The notes beneath the pieces were generated by a model. The model saw only the letters and a list, made by a program, of their open reading frames with translations, was not told where the DNA came from and did no database searches. This document shows, piece by piece, positions 57,648 to 64,000 of a DNA stretch of 64,000 bases (the first letter of the stretch is position 1; each line of letters begins with the position of its first letter). The DNA is from JANMJD01 sp963828405 (GTDB lineage Bacteria; Actinomycetota; Acidimicrobiia; Acidimicrobiales; Ilumatobacteraceae). The stretch is taken from NCBI GenBank assembly GCA_963828405.1, contig CAWHEG010000031.1:1116001-1180000 (forward strand). Direction: 5' to 3'. Made by a program: the position numbers and the translations under genes.

Positions 57648-60155
57648 TTGGCGCTCGACCCGAAGAAGTGGACCAACAAGACCCAGGAAGCGCTGGCCGC
57701 GGCGATCGATCAGGCCAAAGCGCTCTCGAACCCCGAGCTGACGCCTGATCACCTGATGGCGGCGCTCGCCCGCCAGGACGCCACGATCGTGCCCGCCGTC
57801 CTCGCCAAGCTCGGCCTGGCGCCCCTGATGGTGCGCAACCGGGCCGACGAGGCGGTTGCCAAGCTCCCCAAGGCCTACGGCGGCGACGAGCCGCGGATGA
57901 GCCGTGAGCTGAGCAACGTCTTCGAGAACGCCGAGAAGTACCGCAAGGACCTGAAGGACGACTACCTGTCGGTCGAGCACCTGCTGCTGGCCATGAACCA
58001 GCGGCTCGACATCGGTTCCGAGGAGCTGCTCGGCGCCCTGCGCGAAGTCCGCGGTTCGCACCGCGTCGCCAGCCAGAACCCCGAGGAGCAGTTCCAGGCC
58101 CTCGAGAAGTACGGCCAGGACCTCACCGCCCGGGCCCGAGACGGCAAGATCGACCCGGTCATCGGTCGCGACGACGAGATTCGTCGGGTCATCCAGGTGC
58201 TGTCGCGTCGTACCAAGAACAACCCCGTGCTGATCGGTGAGCCCGGCGTCGGCAAGACGGCGATCGTCGAGGGCCTCGCCCGGCGGATCGCCGACGGCGA
58301 CGTGCCCGAGGGCCTGAAGAACAAGCGGCTGATCGGCCTCGACATCGGCTCGATGATCGCCGGCGCCAAGTACCGCGGAGAGTTCGAGGAGCGGCTCAAG
58401 GCCGTGCTCAAGGAGATCACCGACGCCGCCGGCGAGGTGATCACCTTCGTCGACGAGATCCACACGATCGTCGGTGCCGGCGCCGCCGAGGGGGCGATGG
58501 ACGCCGGCAACATGATCAAGCCGATGCTGGCGCGCGGTGAGCTGCGGATGATCGGCGCCACGACCCTCGACGAGTACCGCAAGTACGTCGAGAAGGATCC
58601 CGCCCTCGAGCGCCGCTTCCAGCAGGTGTACGTCGGTGAGCCCTCGGTCGAGGACACGATCGCCATCCTCCGCGGGCTCAAGGAGCGCTACGAGGTGCAC
58701 CACGGCGTGCGCATCCAGGACTCGGCCCTCGTGTCGGCCGCCGTGCTCTCCAACCGTTACCTCACCAACCGGTTCCTGCCCGACAAGGCCATCGACCTGA
58801 TGGACGAGGCCGCCTCGAAGCTGCGCATCGAGATCGACTCGCTGCCCACCGAGATCGACGTCGTCGACCGGCGGATCATGCAGCTCGAGATCGAGAAGGT
58901 GGCGCTCGAGAAGGAGAAGGACGTCGCCTCGCGCGAGCGCCTCGACACGTTGAACGACGAACTCGCCACGCTGCAGGCCCAGACGGCGGAGATGAAGGAG
59001 CACTGGGGCCAGGAGAAGGGCGCGATCGCCGCGATCCGCAACCTGAAGGAGGAGCGCGAGCAGCTCACCACCCAGCTCGAGCAGCTCGAGCGGATCGGCG
59101 ACTTCGCCACCGCCTCCGAAGTCAAGCACGGCCGCATCCCCGAGCTCGACCGTCGCATCGACGAGGCCAGCGCCCACCTCGACAAGCTGCAGACGGGCAA
59201 CCGGATGCTCAAGGAGGAGGTCGACGCCGAGGACATCGCCGAGGTGGTCTCGAAGTGGACCGGCGTTCCGGTGAGCCGGCTGATGGAGGGTGAGATGGCC
59301 AAGCTGGTGCAGCTCGAGTCGCTGCTCCATCATCGGGTGATCGGCCAGGACGATGCCGTGATCGCCGTGGCCAACGCCATCCGGCGGTCACGGGCCGGGC
59401 TGTCCGACCCCAACCGGCCGATCGGCTCGTTCATGTTCCTCGGCCCGACGGGCGTCGGCAAGACGGAGTTGGCCCGGGCGCTCGCCGAGTTCCTGTTCGA
59501 CGACGAGCGAGCGATGGTGCGCATCGACATGGGCGAGTACATGGAGAAGCACTCGGTCTCGCGCCTGATCGGGGCGCCTCCCGGGTATGTCGGCTACGAC
59601 GAGGGAGGCCAGCTCACCGAGGCCGTCCGCCGCCGCCCGTACTCGGTCGTCCTGCTCGACGAGATCGAAAAGGCCCACCCCGACGTGTTCAACGTGCTGC
59701 TGCAGGTGCTCGACGACGGCCGGTTGACCGATGGCCAGGGCCGGACGGTGGACTTCACCAACTGCGTGCTGATCATGACCTCGAATCTGCCGGGCGATCC
59801 GTCGCAGTTCTTCAAGCCGGAGTTCATCAACCGTGTGGACGACATCATCCGCTTCCGCTCGTTGACCGAGGCCGATCTCGGTCGCATCGTCGGCATCCAG
59901 CTCGAGCATCTGCGCAACCGGATGGCCGAACGCCGGATCACCCTGGCCGTGACCGACGCCGGCATGGAGCGGCTCGCCCACGAGGGGTACGACCCGGCCT
60001 ACGGAGCCCGGCCGCTGAAGCGGGTCATCCAGCGGGAGATCGGCGACCGTGCCGCGGTGCTGATCCTCGAGGGCAAGGTCGCCGAGGGCGACACGATCCG
60101 CGTCGATGCCCCCGATGGCCGCCTGACGGTCGAAGGTGTGACCGCCGTCGCCTGA
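57648..60155 (+). CDS. clpB: ATP-dependent chaperone ClpB
   Basis: 835 residues from TTG 57648, chosen because GAGG sits seven bases upstream and the protein starts LDPKKWTNKTQEAL. N-terminal Clp repeat domain; D1 with Walker A GEPGVGKT and Walker B VIFVDEIH-like ITFVDEIHTIVGAG; coiled-coil middle domain (residues about 390-520); D2 with Walker A GPTGVGKTE and MVRIDMGEYMEKHSVSRLIGAPPGYVGYDEGG. It dissolves protein aggregates with DnaK/DnaJ. The D2 segment between TSNL and PEFINR is shorter by about 20 residues than in E. coli ClpB. Probably under HspR. Confidence 0.96.
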   Translation: MALDPKKWTNKTQEALAAAIDQAKALSNPELTPDHLMAALARQDATIVPAVLAKLGLAPLMVRNRADEAVAKLPKAYGGDEPRMSRELSNVFENAEKYRKDLKDDYLSVEHLLLAMNQRLDIGSEELLGALREVRGSHRVASQNPEEQFQALEKYGQDLTARARDGKIDPVIGRDDEIRRVIQVLSRRTKNNPVLIGEPGVGKTAIVEGLARRIADGDVPEGLKNKRLIGLDIGSMIAGAKYRGEFEERLKAVLKEITDAAGEVITFVDEIHTIVGAGAAEGAMDAGNMIKPMLARGELRMIGATTLDEYRKYVEKDPALERRFQQVYVGEPSVEDTIAILRGLKERYEVHHGVRIQDSALVSAAVLSNRYLTNRFLPDKAIDLMDEAASKLRIEIDSLPTEIDVVDRRIMQLEIEKVALEKEKDVASRERLDTLNDELATLQAQTAEMKEHWGQEKGAIAAIRNLKEEREQLTTQLEQLERIGDFATASEVKHGRIPELDRRIDEASAHLDKLQTGNRMLKEEVDAEDIAEVVSKWTGVPVSRLMEGEMAKLVQLESLLHHRVIGQDDAVIAVANAIRRSRAGLSDPNRPIGSFMFLGPTGVGKTELARALAEFLFDDERAMVRIDMGEYMEKHSVSRLIGAPPGYVGYDEGGQLTEAVRRRPYSVVLLDEIEKAHPDVFNVLLQVLDDGRLTDGQGRTVDFTNCVLIMTSNLPGDPSQFFKPEFINRVDDIIRFRSLTEADLGRIVGIQLEHLRNRMAERRITLAVTDAGMERLAHEGYDPAYGARPLKRVIQREIGDRAAVLILEGKVAEGDTIRVDAPDGRLTVEGVTAVA

Positions 60156-60240
60156 TCGGCGTCCGTCGCCGGGCGATGTGGGACGCCGCCGGAGAGGCGA
60201 TACCCGGCGGTCGGGGACCGCCCAGCTATCGTGAACGCAC

Positions 60241-61512
60241 GTGCCCGTCACCGTGGTTGTAGGCGCCCAGTGGGGCGATGAAGGCAAAGCCAAGATCATC
60301 GACCTGCTCGCCAAGGAGCACGGCTACGTCGTGCGCTACCAGGGTGGCCACAACGCCGGGCACACCGTGGTGGTCGGCGACGAGCGATACGCCCTCCAGC
60401 TGATCCCGTCGGGTGTGCTCTACGACCACGTCATCCCGGTGATCGCCAACGGTGTGGTCGTCGACATGCCGACGCTGTTCGCCGAGATCGACCGGCTCGA
60501 ATCCCGCGGCATCTCGTGCGAGAGGCTCCAGGTGTCGTCCCACGCCCACCTGATCTTCCCGTGGCACCAGGCCCTCGATGCGCTGGCCGAACTGGACCGC
60601 GGTTCGCAGAAGATCGGTACGACGCTCAAGGGGATCGGTCCCGCCTACGCCGACAAGGCACGCCGGGTCGGGCTGCGCGCCGGTGACGTGCTCCAGCCCG
60701 CCGCGTTCGCCGCAGCCGTGCGGACCCGGGCCGAGACCGAATCGGCGGTGATCGGCGCGCAGGGGGGACAGCCGCTCGACGTCGAGGCCGTCGTCGCCCA
60801 GGCCGTCGAGCTCGGGGCGCGCCTCGCGCCCTACGTCGCCGACACCGTCAGCCTGTTGCACAATGCGCTGGCTGCCGGGCACCACCTGCTGCTCGAAGGC
60901 GCCCAGGCCACCTTCCTCGACGTCGACCACGGGACCTATCCCTTCGTCACGTCGTCGAACCCCACGGCGGGGGGCGCCTCGACCGGGACCGGTCTCGGGC
61001 CCCGGCTGATCGACCGGGTGGTGGGGATCACCAAGGCGTACACGACGCGCGTCGGGGCGGGACCGTTCCCCACGGAACTGACCGACGAGCTCGGCGACCG
61101 CCTCGTCGAGATCGGTCACGAGTTCGGCACCGTGACCGGCCGCCGCCGTCGCTGCGGCTGGGTCGACTGCGTGATGCTGCGCCATGCGGCGCGGATCAAC
61201 TCGCTGTCCGAGCTGGCCCTGACCAAGCTCGACGTGCTCGACACGTTCGAGTCGATCAAGGTGTGCACCGGCTACCGGCTCGACGGTGTGATGCTCCGCG
61301 ACTACCCCGACCGCCTCGAGGTGCTCGAACGGGTGGAGCCGGTCTACGCCGAGCTGCCCGGCTGGAAGGCGTCGCTGGCCGAGTGCCGCGAGGTCGGTGC
61401 ACTGCCGCAGCGGGCCAAGCGGGTCGTCGAGCTGATCGAGCACGAGGTTGGCGTCCCGGTCAACGTGGTCGGCGTCGGCGCCGAGCGCGACGACTACGTG
61501 CTCTGGCGATGA
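60241..61512 (+). CDS. purA: Adenylosuccinate synthetase
   Basis: 423 residues from GTG 60241. GTP-binding P-loop GAQWGDEGKAKIID (family GDEGKGK, here Ala for the second Gly), RYQGGHNAGHTVV, GTTLKGIGPAYADKARR and KAYTTRVGAGPFPTEL. Catalyses IMP + aspartate + GTP to adenylosuccinate. The GDEGKAK variant is worth noting. The last codons overlap purB by ATGA, the next step of AMP synthesis. Confidence 0.96.
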   Translation: MPVTVVVGAQWGDEGKAKIIDLLAKEHGYVVRYQGGHNAGHTVVVGDERYALQLIPSGVLYDHVIPVIANGVVVDMPTLFAEIDRLESRGISCERLQVSSHAHLIFPWHQALDALAELDRGSQKIGTTLKGIGPAYADKARRVGLRAGDVLQPAAFAAAVRTRAETESAVIGAQGGQPLDVEAVVAQAVELGARLAPYVADTVSLLHNALAAGHHLLLEGAQATFLDVDHGTYPFVTSSNPTAGGASTGTGLGPRLIDRVVGITKAYTTRVGAGPFPTELTDELGDRLVEIGHEFGTVTGRRRRCGWVDCVMLRHAARINSLSELALTKLDVLDTFESIKVCTGYRLDGVMLRDYPDRLEVLERVEPVYAELPGWKASLAECREVGALPQRAKRVVELIEHEVGVPVNVVGVGAERDDYVLWR

Positions 61513-62816
61513 TCCCCCGCTACTCGAGCCCCGAGATGTCGGCGATCTTCTCCGATGTCGCCCGGCTGTCGCGGTACCTCGAGATCGAGCTCCTCGCCAC
61601 CGAGGGCCAGGCCCGCGTCGGTGCGGTGCCCGTCGAGGGGGCGGAGGCCTGCCGCGCCGCCGCGCTCGTCGTCGACGACGCCTTCGTCGACGAGGTCAAC
61701 GAGCGGGAGCGGATCACGGATCACGATGTCGCCGCCTTCGTCGATGTCGTGCAGCGCCGGATCGGCGCCCCCCACGGGGCCTGGATCCATTACGGCCTGA
61801 CATCCTCCGACGTCGTCGACACGGCGTGGTGCTGGATGCTGCGCGATGCCGCCGCCCTGCTCGTGGCGGCGGCGGGCGAACTGATCGGGACCCTGCGCGA
61901 CGTCGCCCTGCGCCACCGCGACACCGTGATGATCGGGCGCACCCACGGCATCCACGCCGAGCCGACGACCTTCGGGGCCAAGGTCGCCCTGTGGTGCCTG
62001 CAGGTCGACCGCGACCGGGAGCGGCTGCGCCGTGCGGCAACGGCGATCGGGGTGTGCAAGCTGTCGGGAGCCGTCGGCACCTACTCGAACATCGAGCCCG
62101 CGGTCGAGCGGTACGTCGCCGACCGGCTCGGCCTCGTGCCCGTCCCGGCCACGCAGGTGATCGCTCGTGATCGTCACGCGGAGTACTTGTTCGCCTGTGC
62201 CTCGATCGGCACCACGATGGAGCTCATCGCCGTCGAATTGCGCCATCTGCAGCGGACCGAGGTGCGTGAAGTCGAGGAAGGATTCAGGGCGGGCCAGAAG
62301 GGTTCATCGGCGATGCCCCACAAACGCAACCCGATCTCTGCTGAGACGATCTCGGGATTGTCCCGGGTATTGCGTGGGAACCTCCAGGCCGGTCTCCAGG
62401 ATGTAGCGCTGTGGCATGAGCGAGACATCTCGCACTCGAGCGTCGAGAGAGTCGTCCTCCCCGACTCGTCTCAGCTCGCCTACTACGTCACGCGGCGAAT
62501 GGATCGCCTGATCTCGAACCTGCAGGTGTTCCCGGATCGGATGCTGAGAAACCTCGAATCGAGCCTGGGACTCGTGTTCTCCCAGCCCGTGCTCCTGGCG
62601 CTCGTGGAGGCGGGAATGGCACGTGACGAGGCGTACCGAATTGTCCAGGAGGACGCCGCCCGGGCGTGGTCCGAACAGCGCAGCCTCCGGTCGGTACTCG
62701 ACAGTGACCGGCGAGTCGACGTCGACAAGAGCAGCCTCGACGGGGCGTTCGACCTGACCCGCTCGTTGCGCAACATCGAGGCCGTGTTCGGCGCGGTACG
62801 GGCTGTGGAGGTCTGA
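61509..62816 (+). CDS. purB: Adenylosuccinate lyase
   Basis: 435 residues from ATG 61509. RYSSPEMSAIFSD is the typical N-terminus; HYGLTSSDVVDTA and GRTHGIHAEPTTFG carry the catalytic histidines, and GSSAMPHKRNPISAE is the fumarate-lyase signature loop. It releases fumarate from adenylosuccinate and SAICAR. Its stop codon lies in the loop of a strong hairpin that ends the purAB unit. Codon choice after about 62160 is less GC-biased than in the first half. Confidence 0.96.
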   Translation: MIPRYSSPEMSAIFSDVARLSRYLEIELLATEGQARVGAVPVEGAEACRAAALVVDDAFVDEVNERERITDHDVAAFVDVVQRRIGAPHGAWIHYGLTSSDVVDTAWCWMLRDAAALLVAAAGELIGTLRDVALRHRDTVMIGRTHGIHAEPTTFGAKVALWCLQVDRDRERLRRAATAIGVCKLSGAVGTYSNIEPAVERYVADRLGLVPVPATQVIARDRHAEYLFACASIGTTMELIAVELRHLQRTEVREVEEGFRAGQKGSSAMPHKRNPISAETISGLSRVLRGNLQAGLQDVALWHERDISHSSVERVVLPDSSQLAYYVTRRMDRLISNLQVFPDRMLRNLESSLGLVFSQPVLLALVEAGMARDEAYRIVQEDAARAWSEQRSLRSVLDSDRRVDVDKSSLDGAFDLTRSLRNIEAVFGAVRAVEV

Positions 62817-62833
62817 CGACCTCCACAGCCCGT
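62798..62833 (+). terminator. Hairpin terminator after purB
   Basis: Two perfect 16-base arms (62798-62813 and 62818-62833) enclose a TGAC loop holding the purB stop codon TGA. The next gene on the other strand converges on it. No clear T-run. Confidence 0.8.
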
Positions 62834-62861
62834 CGGCGGTGGCCTTCGGTTGTCGGCGTGT

Positions 62862-63281
62862 TCAGGAAGCGGCGCGGCCGATTCCCGCCTGCGTCAGCAC
62901 GGCGGCGTCGACGCCGACCTTGCGCCAAGCGGCGTAGGAGATGCCTTGGCGCTCGCTGTACGAGGCGCCCACCCGGACGAACTCGGCCTCGAGGGCAGTG
63001 ATGTCGATCCCCGTGTCCATCGAGGCGATCTCGTTCTGCAGATCCATCCGCTCCTGGATGAGCTTCAGTTCGCCGAGGGGATCGGCTTCGAGGAGTTCGG
63101 CCTCGATCGCCTCGAGACGACGGGCGATGCTCTCGGCCGTGCGCTTACGCCCCCGCTTCGGCCTGTTCGCCTTCAATGCTTCGAGGTAATCGCGAACTGC
63201 CTTGCTCTCGCTTCGACCAACGGCCAATGCCGCTTTGTGGGTATCTGTCATCGGGCCTTTTGGGCCACGTCGTGCTGCCAT
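62862..63281 (-). CDS. Conserved actinobacterial protein, unknown function
   Basis: 139 residues from ATG 63281. Starts AARRGPKGPMTDTHKAALAVGRSESKAVRDYLEALKANRPKRGRKRT, a basic stretch, then a helical acidic region (AIEAELLEADPLGELKLIQERMDLQNEIASM) that reads like a coiled coil, and ends with SYSERQGISYAAWRKVGVDAAVLTQAGI. I recall the same pattern in many actinobacteria as a protein without assigned role; the positive N-terminus may contact nucleic acid. Convergent with purB. Confidence 0.75.
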   Translation of the reverse strand: MAARRGPKGPMTDTHKAALAVGRSESKAVRDYLEALKANRPKRGRKRTAESIARRLEAIEAELLEADPLGELKLIQERMDLQNEIASMDTGIDITALEAEFVRVGASYSERQGISYAAWRKVGVDAAVLTQAGIGRAAS

Positions 63282-63478
63282 TGCGACATGATGCCGAGTT
63301 TCGTCGCCACATGCAACAGTTTGACCGACCAATCCCGACGAGTGACGGTGAGACTGCGAAAAGCGCGCATACGGGGGAGATCTTGAGAGGAACCTGAACG
63401 GCGGTCACGTCACGCGGGCGACCGCAGGCGACTTCTCCCTGACATGGTCGAAGGTACGGGCCGCAAGGCCGGGAAACG

Positions 63479-64000
63479 ATGGAGATGAATGGTTCGGTGT
63501 CGCCTCGCTCGGCGCCGACGTTGGTGGTCTATCGGGACCTCCGCCGTCAGCTCACCGTGATCGTCAGCGAGGAGCACTACCGCTGGCTCTATGAGATCGA
63601 ACTGGCGCTGTCGTGTCGCACATGGGGTGAATTGCGCTCGACCGCGCCCGCCGATGTATATCTGGAGATCCTCGATTTCGCCGGCTTCGGCGATCTTGCC
63701 GACGCGCTCTACGACACGCTGGGTGGTCGCGGGTTCGCCATCTGGCCGACCGTCATCGCTGAGTGGCAGAGCAAGACCGGTGAGCGTCTGCCCCTGGCGA
63801 CGGCACCCTTCGACGCCGATCGACTGGAGCCCGTGCTGGGTGGCGCCTATCCGCCCGATCCGTGGATCCTGATGGCCGACGTCGTGCCACGACGCCTGCT
63901 CCACCACTACGAACGCGCCTGGTGCGAGACCACTGCACTGGGCATCGACGACCGCGACATCGTGGCCACCGTGCTCGCCGATCTGGGGCGCCTGGGCGCC
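63479..64000 (+). CDS. Uncharacterised protein, 5' part (open at window end)
   Basis: Reads open for 174 codons from ATG 63479 (or ATG 63485) to the last base, so the 3' end lies outside. The start MEMNGSVSPRSAPTLVVYRD and later DLADALYDTLGG, WPTVIAEWQSKTGERLPLA and PPDPWILMADVVPRRLLHHYERAW show a globular acidic/aromatic protein without membrane segments. No family recognised. Clean codon use and absence of stops support coding. Divergent from the preceding gene with a 197-base gap. Confidence 0.6.
   Translation, partial: MEMNGSVSPRSAPTLVVYRDLRRQLTVIVSEEHYRWLYEIELALSCRTWGELRSTAPADVYLEILDFAGFGDLADALYDTLGGRGFAIWPTVIAEWQSKTGERLPLATAPFDADRLEPVLGGAYPPDPWILMADVVPRRLLHHYERAWCETTALGIDDRDIVATVLADLGRLGA

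Overview
The window is about 64 kb of high-GC DNA with dense genes, many GTG/TTG starts and frequent ATGA/GTGA/TGATG overlaps. The gene content points to an actinobacterium: a SigR/RsrA-type sigma/anti-sigma pair, HspR with an HAIR-like operator, a DUF2510 scramblase-like protein, a zincin of the F420-associated family, a deazaflavin (Ddn-like) nitroreductase, a mycothiol-type maleylpyruvate isomerase fold and GlnK with a GlnD-type modifier. Acidimicrobiia fits best, but this is inference from gene content and style; there is no rRNA in the window. I saw no tRNA, rRNA, CRISPR array, insertion sequence or prophage.

Layout. 1-5.3 kb: end of an ammonium transporter plus glnK, facing an SDR/hydrolase/glnD operon across a strong hairpin. 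5.4-12.3 kb: a secreted M23/LysM peptidase, a scramblase-like protein, a phosphatase-like protein without its catalytic Cys, tilS, a zincin with a 50-residue membrane protein, an SDR and the sigR/rsrA pair. 12.3-18.1 kb: a TetR regulator with a palindromic operator, divergent from a heterodimeric ABC exporter, then two cytoplasmic genes. 18.1-29.4 kb: catabolism. A six-gene operon runs pobA-pcaH-pcaG-pcaB-GNAT-NSAR-like enolase; divergent from it are a form II CoxL-like oxidase, trmB, a 2-oxopentenoate hydratase, a DinB/maleylpyruvate-isomerase protein, RidA and an RraA-like aldolase.

29.4-36.6 kb is a potassium block: a KimA-like transporter, a small membrane protein, KdpE, a shortened KdpD and Kup. 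Two copies of an 11-bp-period direct repeat typical of OmpR/KdpE-family operators lie in front of the KimA-like and membrane-protein genes. 36.7-45.9 kb holds a PLP enzyme, a nucleoside hydrolase, a VapBC pair, an MFS exporter, a Ddn-like protein, three alpha/beta hydrolases, a protein resembling phage P4 Beta, and DoxX. 45.9-57.5 kb holds two large secreted surface proteins, the dnaK-grpE-dnaJ-hspR heat-shock operon behind an HAIR-like site, an amine oxidase whose segments are in circularly permuted order, and a VOC protein. The end holds clpB (with a second HAIR-like repeat), purA-purB, a conserved actinobacterial protein and an open partial gene.

Two results stand out. First, the gene after hspR encodes a flavin amine oxidase in which the normal C-terminal FAD-binding segment comes before the N-terminal GxGxxG segment. 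Second, five otherwise conserved genes (glnD, the second ABC half, the RraA-like gene, dnaJ and the sulfotransferase-like surface protein) are each disrupted by a shift equal to one extra base. That regularity suggests base-insertion errors in the assembly rather than real gene loss.
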